A stretch of 64,000 bases of DNA, from contig CAYYGN010000008.1 of NCBI GenBank assembly GCA_964471595.1, forward strand, positions 28,764 to 92,763, read 5' to 3'. Below are positions 54,496-63,583 of this stretch, one piece after another. Each line of letters begins with the position of its first letter. Positions within the stretch are counted from its first letter, which is position 1. The notes beneath the pieces were generated by a model, which did not search any database, was not told where the DNA came from, and saw only the letters and a program-made list of their open reading frames with translations. The DNA comes from JAGNXB01 sp964471595. GTDB taxonomy: Bacteria > Bacteroidota > Bacteroidia > Chitinophagales > Saprospiraceae. The position numbers and the translations under genes were made by a program.

Positions 54496-57400
54496 TCAGA
54501 AGTGCACCCGATAGTAGAAAATAGGAAGGAATTCCAGCTGATATTCGGACCGGACCGATCCGGAGACTGGGTCGTAGGCCGTGGCCAGGATGTTGCGGGT
54601 ACTTAAGGGGAAGTGATAGCATCCATCGAGGAATTCATCATCCACCTCTCCCAGCCGGAGCGGAATGATGTTCTGCAGGTCGAGACCAAACTCGTGTGCG
54701 ACCCTGGGGGTATTCAGTCGCCAGGTAAATTTGAGGTCCGTCCGAAAATATCCGGGATGGCGTTGGGTATAGGCCAGAGAATCTATGAGGACGGTTTCTT
54801 CGGCAATTCGGGAAGCCTCCAGATCAATAGGGGTATAACGGCGTCCCCCGGCAATGGTACTTCGCAAGCTGATGTCCAGGGTGTGGCGTTGGCCAAATCG
54901 GAATTCTCGCCCTCCCAGTGCATTGGCCATATAGCGACCGTTGTAATCCGTATCCCTTCGCACACCATCGCCACCGGTGTATTTCGAATCGTAAAGGGAG
55001 AGGTTGAGGTGGTAGTAATACCCTTTATTGAAAGTGCGTTCAAGGGTGATTTCCACCCCGTAGTTTTGTCCGGTTCCCTTATTGGATAACCGGCCCGGGA
55101 AGGCCAGTTTGAAATCCAGACCCTGGTTGACCATGGACCAGGAGGTCGGATCGGTTTCTACCGGAATTCGGGTCAGGTTTTGAAAATAGAACTCTGTTCG
55201 GAAAACAAGATTTTCGGTGATGACATTTTGATAGCTCAGTGTAAAGTGCTGGCTGCGGGACAGCCCCATGGATTCATTGACCCTGTGGCGCTTGCCGTCC
55301 GGACTCTCCGTTTCCTGGAAGTAGAGGTAGAAGGGCTGTAGTTGGCTGTGCACACCGATTCCTGCGGCAAGTGATCTGCGGGGGGTCAGCTGCCAGGTAA
55401 TGCCCATGCGTGGATCGACGGCCCAGGAGTCGTTAACCAAAAAGTACATGCCATTGACTCCCGCAACCAGGGAGACGGTGTTGCTGAAGGAATGCTTCCA
55501 TTGGGCGAACGACCTGACCAGGCCAGTGGCAGTATTGGTCCGTGAAATCGGGACCCCTTCAAGAGTATCCGTAATACGGATCAAATACTGGCTGTATTGG
55601 AAGCCGGTTTTGATGGAATGACGGGCGCTGAATTTTTTGAAGTAGCGGACAGCCCAGCCCAGGTCTCGGATGGATGACTGATGTTGGTAAAGGGGCCGGA
55701 TTCCCGTTACCTCATCGGTAACGGAATCGCGGTACACTCTTTGGCGATCGCTATCCATGCCTTGATGGGAGAGGTTCAAGGAAGTTTTCAGGAAGGCGGA
55801 TTCGGATAATTTGTGAACGAAATGGGCTCCCAGGACCCCCATGGAAGTGCCGAAATCCACGTTTTGCCCATGATCCCGGTAAGAAAAGGAGCAAGGATGC
55901 CGCCGGGATTCATCAAAGTAAATACGGCTGATGCCACCGACGCCAAAGAGAGAAAGTTGGTCTCCATTGGCCATCGGAAGATGTATTTTAAAAGCACCAT
56001 CCTGAAATTGAGGTATGGCATCCACGCCAAATCGCCGGGCATACTGAATGACGCCAGGACCCCCGATATGCTCTAGCAATTCAATAGAAGAATGGCGGTA
56101 GCTGGCCAGGTAGGAAGAACCTTTTTGCCGGTCGATAGGCCCTTCGAGACCGACTTCGGTAACAATGGTTCCGATTTCACCTTTGACCTCGTGTTTCGCA
56201 TTGTTTCCCGGTCGCATTTGCAGGTCAAACACTCCGGCAATGGCATTTCCGAATTCAGCGGGGAAGGCTCCCGTATAAAAATCTGACCGGCCCAATACAT
56301 TGGCGCTGATGATATTCACGCCACCGCCTGATGTGCCGGCGATGGCAAAATGGTTGGGATTGGGGATGTCAATGTCTTCCAGGCGCCATCCCAGGCCAAA
56401 CGGGGCATTACCGCGAATGATGATGTCGTTGCGTGAATCATCAACGCCCCGCACACCCGCAAAGTTGGCCACCATGCGGGCGGGATCATCCCTTGTGCCC
56501 GGATAGCGACTGGTCTCTTCCACATCAAAACTGCGGGTGCTGACCGTGGCCATTTCATTCAGGGCCCCTATCCCGCGGACCATTGGACGGAGTCGGCCCC
56601 GGTCAGTGGATTCTTCCAGACCGATGGAAATGACGGTTTCTCTGCCTGAATGGACCAACACATTGGCCAGAGTGATATCCCGAAAATCGTCGTGGAAGAC
56701 CCGCATTTTGTATCGGCCAAGAGGTACGTTGTCAATCCGGAAATCTCCCAGAAAATTGGTTTGGGCGGCGCTGACTACTGCTGTATCACTGGATAGGAGT
56801 ACCACGCTGTTGGCCAGGGGCAGATCGAGATACTTGTCCAGCACCCTGCCCCGGACGGTTTGAGTAAGCTTTTGCGGGGACATAGTCGGCTCAAACACCT
56901 TTTGAAGAAAATCCCGATAGACTCGGGCACCCCGCTCCAATTCTGCAATCGGAGCATGTTCGTTGAAATTGTGAATGGAGGCTATTTGAGCGCTGTTCAG
57001 CTCCATGGGCAGTATCCCGTAAGCATTAATACCCTTGGCGCGGAAATAATTGTTGTCATTGGTCGCAGGAAACAGGATGGGGGCTACTTCGGCGCCATTG
57101 TGGTGCTGGCGCAGGGATGCTTCCAACATGGCATAAAAAGCATCCGGTCGGGAATCTTGCGCGCGGACCGTTTCGCGGAGCACTTCGATGGTGATCCGGT
57201 CATCATCGAAGACCTGCGCCAGTTCCCGGAGAAAATCTTCCGTTTCCGTTTCGGGCAACAGACGGCAATCGAGGATGGCTTCAATTTCCTGAGGCACCTG
57301 ATTTTTTGAGCCGGGCGGGTTGCTGATCTGGGTCAGGGAAACCGTATTGGTGACCAGGGCATGGATGATGGGTTCCTTGCGAAGTGCCGATCCTGCCAAG

Positions 57401-58341
57401 GGTTTAAGTATTCCCAAATGGCGGAGAGCGATACCCGTCATTCCGGTTTCATGTTGGCCGATTTCGGCAAACATGATCTTGGCTGCCGAGGAGAGATGAA
57501 GCCTGTTGGGTCGTTGATGAAGTTTTTCCAGGGCCGCGACCATGACAGAGTTGGCATTTTCCCTGGAGGGGACAGAACCATGTCCGCCGCTGGCAAGATT
57601 GACCTTGAGCCTTAGCCAAAGGATCCGTTTGTGGTTGATGGAAATTCCATACAAGACTTTTGTAGGATCAGACCGGAACACACCAGCCAGGCCGGTTCCG
57701 CCTTCTCCCAATACCAAAACCGGATTGAGCAGCGGCAAGAATTGCTCCGCGACAATGGCAGCACCGTTGACGCCACCGACTTCTTCACCGGAAACAGCAA
57801 GAAGGCTGACATTGAAGGGAAGGTCCACTTCCTTTGCTGTAACCACCCAATCCGAAATGGCTTCCAACTGCATGGCCGCCATGGCCTTGTTGTCAATAGC
57901 TCCTCTTCCCCACACCGCCCCTTCCGCGATCGCCCCCGAAAAGGGCGGGTAGGTCCACAGCCCGGCATCCCCGGGCTCAACCACATCAATGTGGTTCAAC
58001 AAAAGTATGTTGGGCTTTTGGCGGTCCAGCGGATAGAGGGAGGCAACAAAATTAAAGCTTGCCGAGTCCTCGGTGAGGATGCGGACATGCAGACCGCGCG
58101 CCCGGCATTCCCCGGCAAAAAAATTACCTGCCGGAATCTCGTCACCGGTGATGGAGGGAATGGCCACATAACTGGAGAGAAACCGCGCAACCCGCGGCAC
58201 ATTGGCGAGAATAGAATCGTCCGAAACGGATTGAATGTCGTTTTGCCCCCTTGCAGCCGGTAATAAACTCATCAATAGCGGTACCAGAAAAAGAAGTCTG
58301 ACCGCACTCGTTCGAAACAAGGCATACAAGAAGGAAGCCAT
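54496..58341 (-). CDS. M20 metallopeptidase fused to a TonB-dependent receptor
   Basis: A single frame of 1281 codons. After a signal peptide (LLFLVPLLMSLLPAARGQ) residues about 45-485 are an M20 peptidase of the carboxypeptidase S/PM20D1 type with every catalytic residue: H117 and D119 in NHIDVVEP, D150 in GRGAIDNKA, E186/E187 in SGEEVGG, E213 in GEGG and H462 in NEHAP; the lid domain has GGHGS. Residues about 495-575 are a carboxypeptidase-like regulatory domain (VRGRVLDKYLDLPLANSVV, GDFRIDNVPLGRYKMRV). A receptor plug (NDIIIRGNAPFGLGW, GAFPAEFGNAIAGVFDLQMR) and a long beta-barrel ending YYRVHF make up the rest. It would process N-acyl amino acids or peptides at the outer membrane and import the product. 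Start 58341 or 58362. No frameshift is visible at the joins. Confidence 0.9.
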   Translation of the reverse strand: MASFLYALFRTSAVRLLFLVPLLMSLLPAARGQNDIQSVSDDSILANVPRVARFLSSYVAIPSITGDEIPAGNFFAGECRARGLHVRILTEDSASFNFVASLYPLDRQKPNILLLNHIDVVEPGDAGLWTYPPFSGAIAEGAVWGRGAIDNKAMAAMQLEAISDWVVTAKEVDLPFNVSLLAVSGEEVGGVNGAAIVAEQFLPLLNPVLVLGEGGTGLAGVFRSDPTKVLYGISINHKRILWLRLKVNLASGGHGSVPSRENANSVMVAALEKLHQRPNRLHLSSAAKIMFAEIGQHETGMTGIALRHLGILKPLAGSALRKEPIIHALVTNTVSLTQISNPPGSKNQVPQEIEAILDCRLLPETETEDFLRELAQVFDDDRITIEVLRETVRAQDSRPDAFYAMLEASLRQHHNGAEVAPILFPATNDNNYFRAKGINAYGILPMELNSAQIASIHNFNEHAPIAELERGARVYRDFLQKVFEPTMSPQKLTQTVRGRVLDKYLDLPLANSVVLLSSDTAVVSAAQTNFLGDFRIDNVPLGRYKMRVFHDDFRDITLANVLVHSGRETVISIGLEESTDRGRLRPMVRGIGALNEMATVSTRSFDVEETSRYPGTRDDPARMVANFAGVRGVDDSRNDIIIRGNAPFGLGWRLEDIDIPNPNHFAIAGTSGGGVNIISANVLGRSDFYTGAFPAEFGNAIAGVFDLQMRPGNNAKHEVKGEIGTIVTEVGLEGPIDRQKGSSYLASYRHSSIELLEHIGGPGVIQYARRFGVDAIPQFQDGAFKIHLPMANGDQLSLFGVGGISRIYFDESRRHPCSFSYRDHGQNVDFGTSMGVLGAHFVHKLSESAFLKTSLNLSHQGMDSDRQRVYRDSVTDEVTGIRPLYQHQSSIRDLGWAVRYFKKFSARHSIKTGFQYSQYLIRITDTLEGVPISRTNTATGLVRSFAQWKHSFSNTVSLVAGVNGMYFLVNDSWAVDPRMGITWQLTPRRSLAAGIGVHSQLQPFYLYFQETESPDGKRHRVNESMGLSRSQHFTLSYQNVITENLVFRTEFYFQNLTRIPVETDPTSWSMVNQGLDFKLAFPGRLSNKGTGQNYGVEITLERTFNKGYYYHLNLSLYDSKYTGGDGVRRDTDYNGRYMANALGGREFRFGQRHTLDISLRSTIAGGRRYTPIDLEASRIAEETVLIDSLAYTQRHPGYFRTDLKFTWRLNTPRVAHEFGLDLQNIIPLRLGEVDDEFLDGCYHFPLSTRNILATAYDPVSGSVRSEYQLEFLPIFYYRVHF

Positions 58342-58574
58342 CCGTGTAACCGTCAGGTACATGGCCATTTGCCAGGGTGTTTCCGTGTCCCGAAGCCCTT
58401 GAAGGTACACATTTTCCCGGAATTAGTATCTGGAAGTCCATTTCCCGGAAAAAAAAGGTGTGTAGAAGGATTTTTGTCAGCCCGGGCAGGGACGGAGACC
58501 CAAACATGTCCCCGTCCCCGATTAGGCTGTCTGGACACTTGCCGCCGAATACCGGCCGGTCTTCAAAGCAGACC

Positions 58575-58937
58575 TCAGGCCTCTTGCCCTTCAACCTCGG
58601 CTGCTTGCAGACGGGCTGGCTGGCATTCGGCCACGAGTACCTCCGTGGCATAGCGGCGCTTGCCTTCCTTGTCTTCCCAGGAACGCGTTTTCAGTGCGCC
58701 TTCGATGATCACCTCCTGCCCTTTGTGAACAGAAGCAGCTATGCGCTCCGCCAGGGCACCCCAGGCCACCAGATTGTGCCAGTTGGTTTCACTGACAGGA
58801 TCCCCGTTGCGACCCGTGTAGGTTTCATTGGTGGCCAGAGACATCCGGACGTATTTTTTTCCGGTGCCGGTAGTCATCAGTTCAGGGTCTTTCCCCAGGT
58901 GGCCACGAAGTTGTACGCGATTGACAGGCGTTTGCAT
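58575..58937 (-). CDS. ssb: Single-stranded DNA-binding protein
   Basis: A 120-residue SSB: VNRVQLRGHLGKDPELM start of the OB fold, VRMSLATNETY, ETNWHNLVAWGALAERI, KGQEVIIEGALKTRSWEDKEGKRRY. The acidic IDDDIPF-type tail of E. coli SSB is missing; the C-terminus is EVEGQEA, so partner recruitment may differ, or this is an auxiliary SSB. The start is ATG 58937 (MQTPVN); a GTG further up is in frame. It diverges from lpxK. Confidence 0.93.
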   Translation of the reverse strand: MQTPVNRVQLRGHLGKDPELMTTGTGKKYVRMSLATNETYTGRNGDPVSETNWHNLVAWGALAERIAASVHKGQEVIIEGALKTRSWEDKEGKRRYATEVLVAECQPARLQAAEVEGQEA

Positions 58938-59025
58938 ACGATGAAAATTTTGAGTGAACAAATCTTGAAACGACACAAAGGTGAAAGGCCTCCCCCGCCT
59001 TATTCGTGCCCTAAACGGATAATGA

Positions 59026-59057
59026 CGTTTGTAATCGTTTGCAGCCGTTTACAAACG
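59026..59057. promoter_or_regulatory. Inverted repeat between ssb and lpxK, candidate operator
   Basis: CGTTTGTAA (59026-59034) and TTACAAACG (59049-59057) are perfect complements 14 bases apart, and the second arm lies within a smaller palindrome CCGTTTacAAACGG (59045-59058) followed by a T-run. It could be a LacI-like operator or a small hairpin in the divergent ssb/lpxK spacer. Function is guessed from symmetry only. Confidence 0.35.
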
Positions 59058-59201
59058 GTTTTTGAATATGGATCAAGGGCTCTCATCACCGGGTGCTCAT
59101 CTCGCATGACCTTCCAGATCGGGTTTCCGTTCAAGGCCAAAAGGAAACCAAGACCTACCTTCGCTATCGACCGGATACCACCTGCGGAAAAGGTCTTCCA
59201 C

Positions 59202-60269
59202 ATGCAGCAATTACTCGTTCGCCTGTTGCTCTCTCCTTTCGCATTGCTATACGGCCTGGCCGTCAGCCTGCGCAATGCCCTCTACCGGGCCGGTATTGTC
59301 AAGCCCGTTCACTTCGATCTCCCGGTCATCTCCGTCGGCAACCTCTCAGTAGGTGGCACCGGCAAGACGCCGCACATCGAATACCTGATCCGATTGCTCA
59401 AAGATTATATCCGGGTAGGTGTCCTCAGCAGGGGTTATCTGCGCAAGACCCGCGGCTTCCGTTTTGTCTCCCGCGCCAGCAATGCCGAAGAGGTGGGCGA
59501 CGAACCCCTCCAGTTCAAACTCAAATACGACGATATTGTCGTGGCCGTATCCGAAAGCCGGAGCCTGGCCATCCCGCAGATGGTGATGCGCCATCCCGAT
59601 CTGCAGATCATCCTTCTCGATGACGCTTTCCAACACCGCTCGGTCGAGCCGGCCATGCACATCCTTCTGACCGAGCACGACCGGCTGTTTACCCGCGATT
59701 TCCTGCTGCCGGCCGGCCGGCTCCGCGAATGGCGGCAAGCTTATCGCCGGGCGCATCAGATCATCGTGACCAAATGCCCGCCGACCCTCACCCGGGAGCA
59801 AGCGGTCGCCATCCGGGATGAAATCGCTCCCTATCCCCACCAGCAGGTGTGGTTTACCGCCCTCCAATACGGTATGCCCTACCGACTTTTCGATACCAAC
59901 CAAAGGCAGGCCCTCACGACGGATCTCTCCGTCATCCTCATCTCCGGGATTGCCAATACCGATTATCTGGTCGATCATCTCGTGGATCACACCGGGTATC
60001 TGGATGTCATGGATTTCGAAGACCACCATTATTTCACGCCCCAGGACATGGACCAACTGCTCATGCGGTTTCGCGTACTGCCGAAAGACCAACCGGCCAT
60101 CATCCTTTCAACCGAAAAGGATGCCACCCGTTTGGCCCTCCATCGCAAATGGATCCTGGAAAACGACCTTCCCGTGTTCATTCTTCCGGTTGCCGTTCGG
60201 TTTCTCTGGGAGGAAGGCACGCGGTTTGATGCCATGATCCGCCAATTCCTTCTCGATTTCAAGGTGTGA
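59202..60269 (+). CDS. lpxK: Tetraacyldisaccharide 4'-kinase (lipid A)
   Basis: A 355-residue inner-membrane-associated kinase. The N-terminal helix (LLVRLLLSPFALLYGLAVSL) anchors it; PVISVGNLSVGGTGKTPHIEYL is the P-loop (GGTGKTP), and LLDDAFQHRSVEP the DDxFQHR catalytic motif. It phosphorylates the 4' position of the lipid A precursor. I start at ATG 59202 because the open frame upstream is not LpxK-like. The acyltransferase gene begins 7 bases after the stop, so both envelope-lipid genes are co-transcribed. Confidence 0.95.
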   Translation: MQQLLVRLLLSPFALLYGLAVSLRNALYRAGIVKPVHFDLPVISVGNLSVGGTGKTPHIEYLIRLLKDYIRVGVLSRGYLRKTRGFRFVSRASNAEEVGDEPLQFKLKYDDIVVAVSESRSLAIPQMVMRHPDLQIILLDDAFQHRSVEPAMHILLTEHDRLFTRDFLLPAGRLREWRQAYRRAHQIIVTKCPPTLTREQAVAIRDEIAPYPHQQVWFTALQYGMPYRLFDTNQRQALTTDLSVILISGIANTDYLVDHLVDHTGYLDVMDFEDHHYFTPQDMDQLLMRFRVLPKDQPAIILSTEKDATRLALHRKWILENDLPVFILPVAVRFLWEEGTRFDAMIRQFLLDFKV

Positions 60270-60276
60270 ACGGTAC

Positions 60277-61560
60277 ATGACCTGGCCACTGAAACTGGTT
60301 TATTATTTCCTGTATGGTCTGGTGCGCTTCGGCCTTTGGATGTATTACCGTGAAATCAGGGTGGAGGGCTGGCCGGTACATGAACCGCGCGGTCCCCTGT
60401 TGGTCCTCTCCAATCACCCCAATGCCCTTATGGATCCCTTCCTGGTGGTATCCCGTCTTACCAGGCCGGTATTTTTTCTCGCCAATGCCGGGCTTTTTCG
60501 TCACCCTTTCGCCAACTGGTTCCTCAACACCTTCTACTGCATTCCTGTGGAGCGCCCCAAGGATGTCAACCGCCCTTTAGACAACTCCGACAGCTTTCGG
60601 AGAAGCCGGGTGCATTTGGAGGGGAATGGCGCCCTGTACATCGCCCCGGAAGGCACCTGTTTCCGGGAATACCGACTCCGACCCCTCAAGACCGGCGCGG
60701 CGCGCATCGCCCTGGATCTCCTCCGGGCCGGCCACCGGAATGAGGTCCAAATACTGGCAGCGGGAGTGACCTATGCCTCACCGCCGGAATACCAAAGCCG
60801 TATGCGCCTGCGATTTGCGCCGCTGATGACCATCCGGCGGGATGACCTCTCCGGGGATATCACCGATTGGGACCACGTCGAGGCATTGACGCGGCAGATC
60901 CGTCACGCGATGGCGACGGTCATTCCCCACACCGACGGCGAACGGGATCCACTACTGGTAGAAGCAGCCGATATGCTGGCGCCTGCATTCCGGTCACGAG
61001 GCTGGGATGTGCGGCTCGAAGCCATTCGCGATCACCTGGCCACTTTGCCCGAGGGGGACGACTGGTGGGCCCGCGTCCGGTCGGGCATCCGGGAGAAGGG
61101 GCTGAAACGCCTCGATCCGGGATGGTGGCTGCAACCGTTTCCCTATGGACGGCAGATGGCCCTGATGCCCCTCGTCCTTGGTCCGGCCCTGTTGCAGGTT
61201 GTCGCCTGGAGCCTGCCGGAATGGTTGCGACGGGTGTTGCAGGCCGATCCCGTCTATGACGCCACCATCCGGTTTTTGGGAGGCATGATAAGTGTACCGC
61301 TGCAGATCGTCCTTTGGGCGTCCGTGGCCCATGCAATGGGCGCCACATGGACGCTGGCGCTGGCGGGAAGTCTGGCGGTGACGGCAACAGGCCCCTGGGC
61401 GTTCCGGCAATGGATGCTGTGGCGGGACGCCCGGGATTGGGCCGCCTACAGCAAAGCTTCGGCCGATCCGGCATGGAGCGGGAAAATGCAAGCGCTTTTC
61501 CAGCCGCTGGAACAGGCCTGGAAGGACGGAAATCCTGCGCGGAACCCGATAATGGGTTGA
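60277..61560 (+). CDS. PlsC-type 1-acyl-glycerol-3-phosphate acyltransferase family protein
   Basis: A 427-residue membrane protein. The N-terminal half is an acyltransferase: LLVLSNHPNALMDPFLV holds the H-x4-D catalytic motif, YIAPEGTCFREYRLRPLKTGAARIAL the phosphate-binding EGT. The C-terminal half has TM segments (ALMPLVLGPALLQVVAWSL, ISVPLQIVLWASVAHAMG), an extension that ordinary PlsC lacks. It probably acylates lysophosphatidate or a related envelope lipid and follows lpxK by 7 bases. Confidence 0.88.
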   Translation: MTWPLKLVYYFLYGLVRFGLWMYYREIRVEGWPVHEPRGPLLVLSNHPNALMDPFLVVSRLTRPVFFLANAGLFRHPFANWFLNTFYCIPVERPKDVNRPLDNSDSFRRSRVHLEGNGALYIAPEGTCFREYRLRPLKTGAARIALDLLRAGHRNEVQILAAGVTYASPPEYQSRMRLRFAPLMTIRRDDLSGDITDWDHVEALTRQIRHAMATVIPHTDGERDPLLVEAADMLAPAFRSRGWDVRLEAIRDHLATLPEGDDWWARVRSGIREKGLKRLDPGWWLQPFPYGRQMALMPLVLGPALLQVVAWSLPEWLRRVLQADPVYDATIRFLGGMISVPLQIVLWASVAHAMGATWTLALAGSLAVTATGPWAFRQWMLWRDARDWAAYSKASADPAWSGKMQALFQPLEQAWKDGNPARNPIMG

Positions 61561-61808
61561 AGGAGAAATACCTCGCTTCCGTTCCCTAATCAAAAACGAC
61601 CGTTCCCGGAACCAAGTCGCCACGCTGCCTCATCCGTCCGGCCAAAAGGCCTTTTCCGGGTTGGCAGAACCGTCCGGTCGCTTCACCTTTACATCGGCAA
61701 AGGCACGCCGGCGACGGCCTGAACGTCCGGGAAATAGTCACCCGATCCGACAGAAATCGCCGCTGGTGCCGGCTGGAATAACCAAACGCACAAACTCAAA
61801 AGCCTTCT

Positions 61809-62441
61809 ATGGAAACGCACACCCTCTCTACCAAAGCCACGGAAGATTACGCCCTTGTCCAGGAAGCCGTTGCCGGCAACCAAAAAGCGTATGCCCAATT
61901 GATGACCCGTTATCGCCAGTCCGTCTTTCACGCCATCCTCAAAATGGTCAACAACCGGGAGGATGCCGAAGATCTCACGCTGGAGGCTTTTGGAAAGGCC
62001 TTCAACAAATTGGGCAGCTATACGCCCAACTTCGCTTTCTCCACCTGGTTGTTCAAAATTGCGGTCAACAACTGCATTGATTACATGCGCAAAAAAAGGC
62101 TCCATACCCTCTCGCTGGACGAGCCGGTTGAAGCGGGCAGCAAACAGGAATTTTCCGATCTGGCCCGCTCTGGCGGACGCGATCCCGAACAGGAACTGAT
62201 CCGGGAGCAGCGCGTGGATGTGCTTCGCCAACTCATCAATGGCCTCAATGACAAATACCGCCTGATGGTCGAGCTGCGGTATTACGAGCAACTCAGCTAC
62301 GAAGAAATTGCACAGGAGTTGGCCATTCCCCTCGGGACAGTCAAAGCCCAGCTTTTTCGCGCCAAGGAATTGTTGTCCGCCCAGTTGAAGCGGCCGGGTG
62401 CCAGCGCCTATGTGGACCTGCCGGTAGGCTTTGCTGCCTGA
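61809..62441 (+). CDS. ECF-type RNA polymerase sigma factor
   Basis: A 210-residue sigma-70 family factor. Region 2: AYAQLMTRYRQSVFHAILKMVNNREDAEDLTLEAFGKAF and FSTWLFKIAVNNCIDYMRKKR; region 4: LNDKYRLMVELRYYEQLSYEEIAQELAIPLGTVKAQLFRAKELL (helix-turn-helix). The N-terminal 20 residues and the C-terminal tail (ASAYVDLPVGF) extend the ECF core. No anti-sigma factor lies next to it, so control may be through level or by a distant partner. A strong terminator follows 88 bases after the stop. Confidence 0.92.
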   Translation: METHTLSTKATEDYALVQEAVAGNQKAYAQLMTRYRQSVFHAILKMVNNREDAEDLTLEAFGKAFNKLGSYTPNFAFSTWLFKIAVNNCIDYMRKKRLHTLSLDEPVEAGSKQEFSDLARSGGRDPEQELIREQRVDVLRQLINGLNDKYRLMVELRYYEQLSYEEIAQELAIPLGTVKAQLFRAKELLSAQLKRPGASAYVDLPVGFAA

Positions 62442-62528
62442 CCCAAGAAAATGGATGGCGGGTCCGTGCGGGATCTGCCGCCGGGATTGATCCCGAAAAG
62501 CCGATCCTTTTATGATCCCGTGAAATGG

Positions 62529-62578
62529 CCCCCTGCGCCGGATTCGGTTTTCCCGAATGCCAGGCGAGGGGGTTTTTT
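62529..62578 (+). terminator. Strong rho-independent terminator
   Basis: CCCCCTGCGCCGGATTCGG folds back on CCCGAATGCCAGGCGAGGGGG with three single-base bulges and a TTTT loop, and TTTTTT follows. It lies downstream of the sigma factor gene and before the OsmC-like gene. Confidence 0.85.
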
Positions 62579-62655
62579 CCTGCTTCCTCCTCAGCCACTT
62601 TACATGCCCGGGGCTTATCGGGACCGTAAAACGCCTTGTAACTTGGTCCCGTCCT

Positions 62656-63126
62656 ATGCCAAGTACCCATCATTATACCACCACGGTGATCTGGACCGGC
62701 AACCGCGGCACCGGTACTTCCGGTTACAAGGAATACGACCGCGAACACCGGATCACCATCCCGGGTAAGCCCGACATCAACGCCTCCTCCGATCCGGTTT
62801 TCCGGGGCGATGCTTCCCGACACAATCCCGAAGAATTGCTGGTGGCGGCCCTCTCTTCCTGTCACATGCTCTGGTACCTGCATCTATGCGCGGATGCGGG
62901 AATCCTGGTGACCGCATATCGCGACACCGCTTCCGGGATCATGGATATGACGGCGGATGGGGGTGGTCAGTTTGCCGAAGTCGTATTGCGTCCCCAAGTG
63001 TCCATATCCCCCGATTCGGATCCGGAAGTGGCGATATCCCTGCACGAAAAGGCCCACCACCTTTGTTTCATCGCCCGTTCGGTCCGGTTTCCGGTTCGCT
63101 GTGAGCCCGGGGTCAGGGTGGAATAG
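62656..63126 (+). CDS. OsmC-family protein
   Basis: A 156-residue OsmC/Ohr-fold protein: HYTTTVIWTGNRGTGTSGYKEYDRE, SRHNPEELLVAALSSCHMLWYLHLCADAGI, and EKAHHLCFIARSVRFPV. The first cysteine of the usual redox pair sits in SSCHMLWY and the second in HHLCFIARS, so peroxide reduction is possible; these proteins detoxify organic hydroperoxides. I start at 62656 (MPSTHHY), after the terminator, rather than further upstream. It converges on the DUF1801 gene. Confidence 0.88.
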   Translation: MPSTHHYTTTVIWTGNRGTGTSGYKEYDREHRITIPGKPDINASSDPVFRGDASRHNPEELLVAALSSCHMLWYLHLCADAGILVTAYRDTASGIMDMTADGGGQFAEVVLRPQVSISPDSDPEVAISLHEKAHHLCFIARSVRFPVRCEPGVRVE

Positions 63127-63223
63127 CCCTGACCGGGAAGGCACCCTGATGGCATGGTTACTTGGTCGGGCCAATGGAAGGTGTCATCAACATGGTCCGG
63201 TCCGATACGTTCTCTTTTTCGCG

Positions 63224-63583
63224 TCAGGTGCGGGATGAATTTTCGTGGATGCGGAACCGGACGATGTCGGCAATGAGATCAAGAGGGAGGGGCCGGTCAT
63301 GCGGAAACTGGACGGATCCTTTTCCCCGTTTGTAGCTCTGCAGGGCGGCGTCGAAGGCGGCGTGTCCGGAAGGCAGCGCATAAAAGCCCACATGATGGTC
63401 AAAACCGGCGAAATAGACCAGCGGCTTTTTGTGGAGCTTCCAGGCAGGCATGCCATAAGCGATGCCTTCGGTGGCATCGGGCGCCAGTGTACGGATCAGG
63501 TCCCGAAGGGCCTCCAGCCTCTCCCGTACCGGGGAGGAAAAACCCTGGATATAAGCGTCCACGGAGGCAGGGGGTGTAAGCAT
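63224..63583 (-). CDS. DUF1801 family protein
   Basis: A 119-residue protein: VDAYIQGFSSPVRERLEALRDLIRTLAPDATEGIAYGMPAWKL, PLVYFAGFDHHVGFYALPSG and GSVQFPHDRPLPLDLIADIVRFRI are the family pattern (YdhG/frataxin-like fold). Related proteins bind iron or act as chaperones; the specific role is unknown. The start at 63583 (MLTPPAS) is chosen because the upstream open frame has no similarity. It ends convergent with the OsmC-like gene, 98 bases apart. Confidence 0.88.
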   Translation of the reverse strand: MLTPPASVDAYIQGFSSPVRERLEALRDLIRTLAPDATEGIAYGMPAWKLHKKPLVYFAGFDHHVGFYALPSGHAAFDAALQSYKRGKGSVQFPHDRPLPLDLIADIVRFRIHENSSRT

